This document shows positions 29,389 through 37,440 of a DNA stretch of 64,000 bases, in pieces. The notes beneath the pieces were generated by a model that was not told the DNA's origin, ran no database searches, and saw only the letters and a list, made by a program, of their open reading frames with translations. Position numbers and translations under genes: made by a program. Location of the stretch: assembly GCF_002355155.1 (NCBI RefSeq), contig NZ_AP017369.1, positions 3,162,001 to 3,226,000 on the forward strand, given 5' to 3'. This stretch comes from Corynebacterium suranareeae (GTDB lineage: Bacteria > Actinomycetota > Actinomycetes > Mycobacteriales > Mycobacteriaceae). Position 1 is the first letter of the stretch. Each line of letters starts with the position of its first letter.

Positions 29389-30026
29389 GATTGTTCCTCT
29401 GTACCTGCCGATAGATCTGCCGCTATATTAAATTTCTCGTATTCAGCCCTCACACCAGCTACGGTGTCTGCATCGAAAATCTGGCGCAATGCTGGGGAGA
29501 CTTCGAAGCGTTCTGGGGTTTCTGTCTTTTTGGCTAGGGAATACTGCTCGATGCGTTTGAAGGCTGCATCAAATCGTTTAGCTAGTTTCGCTTCATCGCG
29601 TTCATCTTCCACGCGGTACAGCAGAACTTGTTCGCGGATTTCTTCGCGGTCAACAATGACGCGTTCACCTGGTGGGGCCATGGTGAGTTCTTGGCGCAGA
29701 ATCAAAATGATCAACGTATCAAAGTGGGACAGTGTTTCTGTGCGCAGCACTTTGGGCATGGGTTCAGTTTTGTTATTTCCAACAGCTACGTCTTGCCCAC
29801 CATTTGCGGGACGAGTGAAGGCCACACCGGCGTCTTCATCTAACACCAGCTCTAGGAATAAGTTGTTGAGCACGGCATTCAAGGCTTCTTGGTCAGTCGT
29901 GATTGCTCGCCACACTTCAACGTGTTGCAGCGCATTGACCATTGGTCCTTTAAGTAATTGCACCAGCGCTTTTCTTGATCCAAAGGTCAAGGTGCCGGTA
30001 TCGCCTTCCCACAGTTGATCATCCAT
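29385..30026 (-). CDS. mksE: MksE/JetB accessory subunit (Wadjet)
   Basis: A 213-residue MukE-like (DUF4194-type) kite subunit that binds the kleisin and helps clamp DNA. The chain is largely helical, with EIREQVLLYRVEDERDEAKL near residue 125. The stop overlaps the mksB start by 4 nt and the start lies 3 nt after mksF, so the four products are made in fixed ratio. The name rests mainly on position, size and the unmistakable neighbours. Confidence 0.88.
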   Translation of the reverse strand: MDDQLWEGDTGTLTFGSRKALVQLLKGPMVNALQHVEVWRAITTDQEALNAVLNNLFLELVLDEDAGVAFTRPANGGQDVAVGNNKTEPMPKVLRTETLSHFDTLIILILRQELTMAPPGERVIVDREEIREQVLLYRVEDERDEAKLAKRFDAAFKRIEQYSLAKKTETPERFEVSPALRQIFDADTVAGVRAEYEKFNIAADLSAGTEEQS

Positions 30027-30029
30027 TTC

Positions 30030-31529
30030 TTAGTCCTCGCCTTCTGCAATACCGTCAAAGCCACCAGAGCCACCCAGCCCTCGTATAAACTGCCAACCAC
30101 TAATCCGGCGCCGGTGTGTTGTTCCTTCATGTTCCCACTCCACATTTTGTGGTTGACCAGTAGGGACACCTTCCCGCATCGCCATGTATAACAGCCCAAC
30201 AATGCTGGCTAGGCCTTGCGTTGCTGGTGACTGCACCAATACTTCTGCAATTGTGGCGTGTGATTGTTTTTCTAAAATCACTGCTACGGCATCTTCTAAT
30301 TCTTCGAAATCAATTTCGCTGGCCCGAATCTGCGCCATCAGCGTTTCGGTGTCTATTTCTTGTGATTCCACTGGTTCTGGAAGTTCTTCTACCCGCTCCT
30401 CACCTGGGTTTTTCAGTTTCAGACCCGCGATTGACCTCACATCCATACCGATGCGCACAAGTGGTGTGTCCATATGATTTAGGGAAGTTATTTCACCAGC
30501 TTCGGCAGCTTTGGCCGCAGCATTTCGAGTATCGCGCAGCAGTTGAATCATGCGGCGACTTTCTGCGAATTCTTCCGTGGTGACATAGTGACGCAAACTT
30601 CTGGCAAGTCCTGTCATTTCGCCGTTGACTTCAAAGCTGGCATCTTCCATATCCCTGAAAATCCGATACAACCTGGTGCGTAAAGCAGGATCTAGATCAA
30701 TTGCTTCATCTCTGCCCAATACATCTCTAATCCAGCGATCAATAAGGCTTGAGCGTTCTCGATCTAGCAGGACATCAAAAAAGCTATTGAAGCTGCGCCC
30801 GGCATCTGAATCTCCAATCAGATCAACTCCTTTGAAGATTTCTTCTAATACGTCCCCGCGTGCATCTTCAGGATCTAAAAGTTGTCTACGCAGCTTTCGG
30901 TTCAGATCGCTTAATTCATGCCTTACCCTGGCAAAATCCGCAGGAATCGACGCAGCCAAATCCAAAATATCTGCCACGCGTTCACTAATTTGAGTGGTGG
31001 TAATCACCTCAAATTCGCCCGCGTTCACAGCCTCAATTTGGCGTTCAATGCGTTCGCGTTCTCGTTCTAACTCCGCTAAACGCTTTGCCATGCTTGGGTC
31101 TGATTCCAACGCCAATGTCTGCAACGCCTGGGTTAATGATTCAATCCGTGATGCCGAAATACTCCTATGTGGGTTATCCCAGCGCTGCACGGAATCTAAA
31201 ACCGCCAACAATTCCTCGCTAGGTTCTACGGTTTCACCGGTTTGCGAGCTACCCGGCCGACGCACAAACCACCGCGATTTCACCCAATCATTAATGTAAT
31301 CCGGTGGGCTTTTAGGCAGCTCAAACCCCTCATCACGCAGCACCCGGAAATCCTCACTGAGCAGCTGATATAAATCCGATGCCGGCTTAGCGATAGCCCC
31401 CTGCGGGAAATGCTGCGCCACCACAGCCAACACCACGGGAAAATTATCGCTGCGCAACAACGACAGCTCTAAGGACTCTTGTCTAAATCTTTTAAACCCC
31501 AGTGCGTGCGATATGACGGTCATAGCCAT
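30030..31529 (-). CDS. mksF: MksF/JetA kleisin subunit (Wadjet)
   Basis: A 499-residue MukF-like (DUF3375-type) kleisin, the first gene of the operon. It bridges MksB heads and holds MksE. The N-terminus (about 10-110) is winged-helix-like (DLYQLLSEDFRVLRDEGFEL and SPPDYINDWVKSRWFVRRP). A coiled-coil stretch (about 140-240; KRLAELERERERIERQIEAV) and a C-terminal winged-helix region with the SQTGETVEPSEELLAVL loop earlier complete the family layout. Size and domain plan point to a type I-like Wadjet system; that subtype assignment is an inference. The start is at M1 (31529) or M3. Confidence 0.88.
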   Translation of the reverse strand: MAMTVISHALGFKRFRQESLELSLLRSDNFPVVLAVVAQHFPQGAIAKPASDLYQLLSEDFRVLRDEGFELPKSPPDYINDWVKSRWFVRRPGSSQTGETVEPSEELLAVLDSVQRWDNPHRSISASRIESLTQALQTLALESDPSMAKRLAELERERERIERQIEAVNAGEFEVITTTQISERVADILDLAASIPADFARVRHELSDLNRKLRRQLLDPEDARGDVLEEIFKGVDLIGDSDAGRSFNSFFDVLLDRERSSLIDRWIRDVLGRDEAIDLDPALRTRLYRIFRDMEDASFEVNGEMTGLARSLRHYVTTEEFAESRRMIQLLRDTRNAAAKAAEAGEITSLNHMDTPLVRIGMDVRSIAGLKLKNPGEERVEELPEPVESQEIDTETLMAQIRASEIDFEELEDAVAVILEKQSHATIAEVLVQSPATQGLASIVGLLYMAMREGVPTGQPQNVEWEHEGTTHRRRISGWQFIRGLGGSGGFDGIAEGED

Positions 31530-31647
31530 TGACTATTCCAGACAGGGTGGACACGTGCGTTAAAAGTTGTTCGAATAACAATGAAATTGCTTCTCGACGC
31601 CCTCCCCCACCAGCCCCGACGCTGCCCAGGGGAGGTTCAGGAGAGGC
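31530..31647. other. Short region between mksF and the esterase
   Basis: 118 bp that must hold the Mks promoter and the esterase 3' region. It contains GTTGTTCGAATAAC (31566-31579), an imperfect palindrome, a copy of the 13-mer (31589-31601, minus orientation), and CTCCCC/GGGGAG arms that could end the esterase transcript. Confidence 0.4.
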
Positions 31648-32832
31648 TTAGGCTGGCGAGCGATTAGCCGCTATCCACGCCAACCCATCAATGATTCCTG
31701 CACGCCAACACACATAATCATGCCCGCCACAGTATTCCCTGCTTAAATGCGTGATCTGTCGTTCTTGCAGAATCTGGGCGAATTCTCGGTTTTCGTGAAG
31801 GAGGTACGGTTCTAAAGATCCCACCTCATGAAAAATTGTGATTCCCAAATCAAAGTCTTGCGTTTCCCGATACTTCGCCAGAGTTTCAAACTCTCGATCC
31901 GGCCACCACAACGCAGCTGATTGCACAATGGCATTTTTCACCAGATCCGGTGCATCCAGAACGATATTAGCAGCGGCAAATCCTCCCAAAGAGGCACCAA
32001 CGATGGTGGTGCTTTCCGCCGTGTGTGCAATCGATCGATCCCTCAAGATCTCCAAAACTTCAGTTCTTAGAAAACCGGCCAACTTGTCAGGATCACCAAG
32101 AACTCTTGAGCGATCTTTCGCTGCTGCTGGTGCAAAAAACACACACGTTGTTGGAGGTATCGTTCCATCTGTTTGGGCACTTTCAAGTGCAGGCAACAAT
32201 GAAACATCGTTTAAACAAATCTGCCCATCGCTAATAAAAGCAATGTCTTCAGCCGGGCGCGGTGGGGTATATACCGCGACTTTCATGGGGATATCAAACG
32301 TGGTTGAGGTAAAAGATATCTCTTCTACGCTGCCCTGCAAAAGGTAGGTGGGATCAACCTCATCGGTGTGCGGGGATGGTGTTGCCCCTGGTAGAGCAAG
32401 CACACTCAACCCAAAGGAGGTTTCTTTGAGTGGTTGGAGAGGAATGGACTCACTCATTTTCTTCTTCCACGTGGCACGGTCTTGCCCAATGCTTGGATCC
32501 CACCCTTGCATGGGCAAAAACCCTGCTCCGCACCGTAGTTCACGGGGAAGCAGAAAACTTCCCACATGCCACGCTTCACCCCTCCAGGTGATTTTTTCTA
32601 ATAAGAAAGGCTCAAGGTCTAGCCGAGAAACATGCGTGAGCGTATCTAGATTGAAAATCAAGCGCTCATCAGTGGTGCGGGCTTTTCTAGCCACAGTCAA
32701 TGCGACAGTCTCAGCACCTGCATCATCACTAATCAGAGGCGACTTTTCAATCTCTGCTAAATCTAAAGCATCCCAGTCCGAGCGGATAAGACGTTTCACA
32801 TGCTCAGTGGCTTGTTTCGGCAGGGTAGACAT
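31648..32832 (-). CDS. Fes-like siderophore esterase
   Basis: A 394-residue alpha/beta hydrolase of the enterochelin esterase (Fes) group. The C-terminal half has the nucleophile elbow IVGASLGGFAAANIVLDA (about 275) and a late histidine in REYCGGHDYVCWRAGI (about 375), with the YTPPRP strand near 190 marking the start of the fold. It is expected to open an iron-loaded siderophore in the cytosol to release iron. It lies 21 nt downstream of a siderophore-binding lipoprotein, in an apparent operon under a DtxR-like box. No permease or ATPase gene is nearby. The start is at the ATG (32832), with no strong Shine-Dalgarno visible. Confidence 0.85.
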   Translation of the reverse strand: MSTLPKQATEHVKRLIRSDWDALDLAEIEKSPLISDDAGAETVALTVARKARTTDERLIFNLDTLTHVSRLDLEPFLLEKITWRGEAWHVGSFLLPRELRCGAGFLPMQGWDPSIGQDRATWKKKMSESIPLQPLKETSFGLSVLALPGATPSPHTDEVDPTYLLQGSVEEISFTSTTFDIPMKVAVYTPPRPAEDIAFISDGQICLNDVSLLPALESAQTDGTIPPTTCVFFAPAAAKDRSRVLGDPDKLAGFLRTEVLEILRDRSIAHTAESTTIVGASLGGFAAANIVLDAPDLVKNAIVQSAALWWPDREFETLAKYRETQDFDLGITIFHEVGSLEPYLLHENREFAQILQERQITHLSREYCGGHDYVCWRAGIIDGLAWIAANRSPA

Positions 32833-32853
32833 GGAACCTTCCTTAACAAATAT

Positions 32854-33888
32854 TTAGGCGAAGGATTCTTCGATGGAATCAAGCATCATCATCGCGGAGT
32901 AGTAATCCAGTCGGAAGGTTTCACCTGGCATAAAGTGCACGTTTCCATCCTTGTTTTGCTGCGATTCCGACAAGATTGGGGTGTTTTCAAATGTTTCAAC
33001 GTTGTCTGGGGTAGCGCCAACAATGATCCAAATATCGCCGGGCAGGCCTCGGGTGGCATTTTCAAAAGCAAGGCTGACAATGTCTGGACGGTTTGCTCCC
33101 ATGGAAGTATCACCCTTGAGGTCTTCTGGAATGTCAGTGACATCAAATCCGATTTGTTCCAGGATCCTGGTGTGTGGTGCTTCATGGGTTAGCGCAGCGA
33201 CACCACTTCCACCACCAAAGATAATGAATGGGGAAACTGTTTTATCAGCTGGAATGGTGATGGCTTCTTTGACTTCTTCGAGCCTGTTATCAAACTCTTG
33301 GATAACTTCTTCCGCTTCAGCTTCTTTACCGGTAGCTTCACCTAGTGTTTTGGTGATGTCTTGCCAATCCGCACCGGAGTAGTCCAGTACCAAAACTGGG
33401 GCGATGGTTTTTAGCTGGTCAACCATCTCAAAGCGTGAATCGCCACCGTTTTTGGATACGACGATCAGGTCAGGTTCCAGGGCTGCAGCGCGCTCAATTT
33501 GTGGTTCTGCATTTGACCACAGTGGTTCCACATCAGCTTCTTCCGCAGCTTGCGTCCATTGGCTGAAGTAACCGTACTGGTCAGTCAGTCCTGGATTGTT
33601 TGCTCCGGTGTAGGCGCTGGCAATTACTGGGGCGTCGATAGCCAACAAAGAACCAGTCAGTGTTGTAGACGTGGAAACAATACGCTGAGGCTGCGCATCG
33701 AGCGTGAGCTCACCATCATCGGTGTCAATGGTGCGCGGCCATTCTGTGGAGTCAGAACTACTTGCAGCAGTTTCCGCCTCAGACTCATTTTCGGCGGCAT
33801 TCCCGCTGCACGCTGCCAAACCAAAAACGAGGATGCCGGCAGAAAAGAGGGAGAAGACTTTATTAAAACGCGACCTGACAATGGCCAT
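32854..33888 (-). CDS. Iron-siderophore ABC transporter substrate-binding lipoprotein
   Basis: A 344-residue secreted lipoprotein of the FepB/FecB family (periplasmic-binding-like fold). The signal peptide ends in a lipobox LVFGLAAC (cysteine about 28), so the mature protein is lipid-anchored. The linker is acidic and Ser-rich. TPQRIVSTSTTLTGSLLAI and DLIVVSKNGGDSRFEMVDQL are typical of siderophore binding proteins. It captures a ferric siderophore and hands it to an inner-membrane permease that must be encoded elsewhere. Transcription is likely iron-repressed by DtxR through 33941-33959. Confidence 0.9.
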   Translation of the reverse strand: MAIVRSRFNKVFSLFSAGILVFGLAACSGNAAENESEAETAASSSDSTEWPRTIDTDDGELTLDAQPQRIVSTSTTLTGSLLAIDAPVIASAYTGANNPGLTDQYGYFSQWTQAAEEADVEPLWSNAEPQIERAAALEPDLIVVSKNGGDSRFEMVDQLKTIAPVLVLDYSGADWQDITKTLGEATGKEAEAEEVIQEFDNRLEEVKEAITIPADKTVSPFIIFGGGSGVAALTHEAPHTRILEQIGFDVTDIPEDLKGDTSMGANRPDIVSLAFENATRGLPGDIWIIVGATPDNVETFENTPILSESQQNKDGNVHFMPGETFRLDYYSAMMMLDSIEESFA

Positions 33889-33940
33889 TGGGGAATTAGC
33901 TCCTTCACGTATGACAATAGGCCCCTAATCCACACACGGA

Positions 33941-33959
33941 TTAGGATAGCCTAAATAAA
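33941..33959. promoter_or_regulatory. DtxR-like iron box
   Basis: TTAGGATAGCCTAAATAAA fits the 19-bp DtxR consensus TTAGGTWAGSCTWACCTWA at about 15 of 19 positions. It is about 55 bp upstream of the lipoprotein start, the right place for iron repression. The next stretch to 34217 has no gene; it carries a near copy of the 13-mer at 34161. Confidence 0.7.
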
Positions 33960-34217
33960 CATGAAGAGATGTTAGTTAACCATATGTCATCGGACAATGA
34001 CCCGCCTCACGTAGACGGCACTTCCTCAACAAAACACTGACAGGTTCTGCACACTGTCCCCCACCTGCGCACAATTAGTCATGCCAAAACAATCCTCACT
34101 CACCAGGCCATCCGTTTCGCTATCCATTTTCTGACAACTTTTCATCCGCCCTTAAAAGCTGCTTATCGACGCGCCACCCCAGCCAAACCAGGGCAGCGCA
34201 GTCGGGCGGGCTTCAGG

Positions 34218-35330
34218 TTATTTAAAAGGAGGGAGAACCTTGTTTTCAACCAGGCGATCAAAAAGCTGAAGCAGACGGGTCTCAGTATCTAGGACATCGG
34301 CAAATCCAGCTTGTCGAACTTTAACCGTAGAGGTGATGTTGTCTGCCTCGTGGTGGAAGAGGAAATCACCCACACCCCATCCAACGAGTTTTTCAAATGG
34401 GGTATCAACCAATCCGTGACGCTTAACCAAACGTTCCCACACGTGAGCAAGCTGCGGCATTGTCTCAGCAAGGCTCATTTGTTGTGATGGTGCGTATTCC
34501 ATTCCAAAGTGTGCAGCGAACCGAGGCCACAATTGCGACCAGCGGAACTGGTCACCATTGTTGACGTTGAAAATTTCATTTCGTGCCGATTCCGCCGAAC
34601 CAGCCCACATGGTTGCCCGAGCTAGTAGCTCTGCATCGGTGGTTTGGTACAACACTTCATAAGCTGCGCGTGTGCCAGGAAAACGCATCGGTAGACCAAG
34701 CTCTTTAGAGATCGCTGCATAAACACCAATGACCAACAAAAGGTTCATGGGATTTCCCGTGGCATAGCCAGTGACACCTTCTGGCCGTAGCGCAGTAAAG
34801 CTAAAGCCATCTTGCTGCGCACGTTCACGAAGAATATCTTCCTGAGTGGCGTAAAAGTGCGGCCCGATCAAACGAGGATCGCTTTCTTTAGCTGGGGTGT
34901 TAAAGAAACCTAAGTGATGCCCGTATGCCTTTCCACCTTGGTAGATGGTGACATGCTTCAATGGTGTACCGGCATCGCGCATACCGTTGAGCACGCTGAT
35001 CAAAAGGGCATCGTTTGCCTCGATTAATTCAACATCCGTAGCCTTTTCCACATAGGCTGCAAACACCAAATGGGTGGTGCCTTTAAGACCTTCGGTTGAA
35101 GAAATTAGCTTGGTCAATGCCTGAGTATCAAGCAGGTCAGCGCTATGGTGAGTCCATTCAACGTCAGGAAGCGTGCGTCGACTAATTCCGTGAACTGGCC
35201 ACCCAGCTTGGGCATATTGACGGGCTGCATAGCTACCGATCAAGCCGCCATCACCTACAACAAGTACTTGACCTGCTGGCTGAGGAAGTTCAGTTAGTCC
35301 TAGTCCAGGGGTATTTTCACTGATGTTCAT
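34218..35330 (-). CDS. SDR-family (PRISE-like) NAD(P)-dependent oxidoreductase
   Basis: A 370-residue extended short-chain dehydrogenase with VLVVGDGGLIGSYAARQY (about 23-41) as dinucleotide site. The later pattern VTIYQGGKAYGHHLGFF and SFTALRPEGVTGYATGNPMN resembles progesterone-5-beta-reductase/iridoid-synthase-like enzymes (PRISE), which reduce enone double bonds. Catalytic Tyr/Lys assignment is not certain by eye. It follows the aldo/keto reductase gene by 25 nt, on the same strand, so they likely act together under the MarR regulator at 36387. Confidence 0.8.
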   Translation of the reverse strand: MNISENTPGLGLTELPQPAGQVLVVGDGGLIGSYAARQYAQAGWPVHGISRRTLPDVEWTHHSADLLDTQALTKLISSTEGLKGTTHLVFAAYVEKATDVELIEANDALLISVLNGMRDAGTPLKHVTIYQGGKAYGHHLGFFNTPAKESDPRLIGPHFYATQEDILRERAQQDGFSFTALRPEGVTGYATGNPMNLLLVIGVYAAISKELGLPMRFPGTRAAYEVLYQTTDAELLARATMWAGSAESARNEIFNVNNGDQFRWSQLWPRFAAHFGMEYAPSQQMSLAETMPQLAHVWERLVKRHGLVDTPFEKLVGWGVGDFLFHHEADNITSTVKVRQAGFADVLDTETRLLQLFDRLVENKVLPPFK

Positions 35331-35355
35331 TTTTCTTTTTCTCCGCCTAGTTGGT

Positions 35356-36285
35356 TTAAGCGAAAGACTTTGAAGCTTCGTCGAGCGCTGCTACCTCGGC
35401 GTCGCTAAGCTTCACGTCAGCGATAGCAAGCAGTGCTGGAAGCTGCGCAGGCGTAGATACGGAAGCGATCGGTGCGGTAACACCCTTGGCTAGCTGCCAT
35501 GCCAGTGCGACGGTTGATGGTTCAACATTTCGTTTTTCTGCAAGCTCAACCAGAGCATCAACAACGGCAAAACCTTCTGGGGTTGCATAGCCTTCGACAA
35601 ATCCCTGGCGGTTTCGACCTTCCAGATCCGCAGGAGTGCGGTAGGTACCACTGAGGAAACCGGATGCTAGTGCAAAGTATGGGAAGGTTGCAGCGCCATA
35701 TTCGCGAGCAAGTGGCAGGTAGGATTTCTCAAAATCACTGCGGTGCACAAGGTTGTACTGTGGCTGGATTGCGGCTGGCAGAGTCAAGTTGTTGGCAGTA
35801 GCGTATTCAAACCATTCGCGGATGCGCTCTGGAGAGTAATTGGAAAGTGCAATGTGGCGCACCTTTCCGGACTCCACTAGCGAGTGGTAGGTCTTTGCCT
35901 GATCTGCGATGGCAACATTTTCATCATCGTAGTGGCTGTAGTAAATGTCGATGTAGTCAGTCTGCAGACGCTTGAGGGATTCTTCTAGCGCAGCAACAAC
36001 GGTGTCATGCTGCTGGTTGTTGTAAGGAGCTAGGCCACCCATCTTGGTAGCAAGCACAACTTTGTCACGGTTTCCGCGAGCCTTAAACCACTCACCTAAA
36101 ACCTTTTCTGAATCACCACCAGTTCCATCGCCCGCCCATGATGCGTAAAGGTCAGCAGTATCAATGTAAGTACCACCCGCTGCAACGAATGCATCGAGTA
36201 CTGCAAAAGAGGTTTCTTGGTCGGAAGTCCAACCAAAGGTGTTGCCACCGAGAACGAGAGGAACGGAAAGTGCTGGAAGAGACAT
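35356..36285 (-). CDS. Aldo/keto reductase
   Basis: A 309-residue TIM-barrel NADPH-dependent oxidoreductase. GGTYIDTADLYASWAGDG (about 38-55) contains the catalytic Asp-Tyr, KVVLATKMGG the Lys, and DIYYSHYDD the position usually held by His. The C-terminal strand VTAPIASVSTPAQL binds the cofactor. The ATG at 36285 has AAGGAG upstream and is preferred over the earlier frame start. It is divergent from a MarR regulator, with three operator-like sites between them, so it is probably induced by a toxic or redox-active compound. Confidence 0.92.
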   Translation of the reverse strand: MSLPALSVPLVLGGNTFGWTSDQETSFAVLDAFVAAGGTYIDTADLYASWAGDGTGGDSEKVLGEWFKARGNRDKVVLATKMGGLAPYNNQQHDTVVAALEESLKRLQTDYIDIYYSHYDDENVAIADQAKTYHSLVESGKVRHIALSNYSPERIREWFEYATANNLTLPAAIQPQYNLVHRSDFEKSYLPLAREYGAATFPYFALASGFLSGTYRTPADLEGRNRQGFVEGYATPEGFAVVDALVELAEKRNVEPSTVALAWQLAKGVTAPIASVSTPAQLPALLAIADVKLSDAEVAALDEASKSFA

Positions 36286-36319
36286 CGAAAACTCCTTAGG
36301 TTGATTAGAACACGTTGAC

Positions 36320-36376
36320 TTGACGTGTAAAGTCAGGATAGGCCAACTTAGTTGACGCGTCAAGTTGACATGTAAA
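36320..36376. promoter_or_regulatory. Three MarR-type operators in the divergent promoter
   Basis: TTGACGTGTAAA (36320-36331), TTGACGCGTCAA (36352-36363, perfect palindrome) and TTGACATGTAAA (36365-36376) share the pattern TTGACNNGTMAA. They fill the 101 bp between the aldo/keto reductase and the MarR gene, so MarR probably represses both. Confidence 0.75.
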
Positions 36377-36386
36377 GTTTCACGAT

Positions 36387-36878
36387 ATGCTCAATGGCAT
36401 GAATTCAAATGAATCCCCACAGTGGCTCAACCCAACCGAAATGGATGCATGGCTTTCCCTCTGGTCCATCCTCGAATGGCTCCCCGACCGCCTGGATAAT
36501 CAAATACGAAAAGATTCAGGACTGTCACTGGCTGAATACAGCGCACTTTCGCAAATTTCCGCAACCCCCGACGCCACCATGCGTCTTAGCGAATTAGCCA
36601 AAGTTGCCAACATGAAACTCCCCCATTTATCCCGAGTTATGACCCGCATGGAAGACGCTGGTTGGGTGCGCAGGTTCCCCGACCCCAGCAATGGTCGGTT
36701 CACATTAGCGCAGCTCACCGATACCGGCATCGAGAAAGTCAAAGAGGCTGCCCCCGGACACGTTGCAGCCGTTCGACACTATGTTTTTGACAATCTCACC
36801 CCAGATCAAACAATTGCATTAGGTGAAGTAGCTCAACTAATTTCCACGGCAGTCAATGCCCCACACCTTCACCATTAA
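36387..36878 (+). CDS. MarR-family transcriptional regulator
   Basis: A 163-residue winged-helix repressor. SLAEYSALSQISATPDATMR and LSELAKVANMKLPHLSRVMT (about 50-90) form the helix-turn-helix, with DAGWVRRFPDPSNGRF as the wing and a helical dimerisation C-terminus. MarR proteins usually repress a neighbouring detoxification gene and release DNA when they bind a ligand or are oxidised. The reductase pair next door fits. The start is M1 (36387) or M5 (36399). Confidence 0.9.
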   Translation: MLNGMNSNESPQWLNPTEMDAWLSLWSILEWLPDRLDNQIRKDSGLSLAEYSALSQISATPDATMRLSELAKVANMKLPHLSRVMTRMEDAGWVRRFPDPSNGRFTLAQLTDTGIEKVKEAAPGHVAAVRHYVFDNLTPDQTIALGEVAQLISTAVNAPHLHH

Positions 36879-36954
36879 CGCTCTACGCCAACCGCTCACG
36901 ATATAAAACCCGACTTGGGCCAACTTAGAGCCGAAATAACTGCTTGCCTCGCGC

Positions 36955-37290
36955 ACCCCATTGCGGCATAAGACCAAACCAGGAGACCCAGAAATCACGT
37001 TTTCTATGTTTGTGGGTCTCCTGGTTTGGTGGATCGCTCTCAATACCAAACACAGAGACCCAACATTTAAGTTTTCGAAGATTCTGGGTCTCCTGGTTTG
37101 GTCGCTCTCAAATCTAAGCCCTTACCCTAAAAAGTCATACCTCCCCAGAAGCGCTTCTAAGAGGTTTTCAGGGCTTTGCCCATACAAATACCCATTCGAA
37201 AAACCCAAGGCCTTAAACAAGCGATAAACGCTCACGCGTTAGTCGGGCTTGCCGAGTTCGGCCACATTAGTGCCGAAATTACCACCCAAG
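36955..37290. repeat. Right copy of the roughly 320-bp inverted repeat
   Basis: The inverse counterpart of 24400-24720, with the hairpins at 36973-37030 and 37045-37102, then TCGCTTCTAAGAG-type DNA at 37148-37190 and TTAAACAAGCGATAAACGC at 37205-37223. Between the copies lie the Mks operon and five more genes. The remaining 36879-36954 and 37291-37440 hold no gene; the latter has GAGTTCCACGAAAG and inverted arms (37357-37388) that may end adhA. Confidence 0.78.
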
Positions 37291-37440
37291 AATTACCACC
37301 CAAGCTCCCTCTAGGGAGAATGCCCAAAGTCGGGTCCACCCGCGACATAAAAAATCTCGAGTTCCACGAAAGTGAAACCCGAGATTTTTCAGGTGTTAAC
37401 CAGACTTAAAGCTGAAACTAGCCACTCACCTCAACCACAG

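Noticed and set aside
24400..37290. Composite transposon reading of the inverted repeats
   Set aside because: No transposase, terminal direct repeats or target duplications are visible, so I describe the copies only as repeats.
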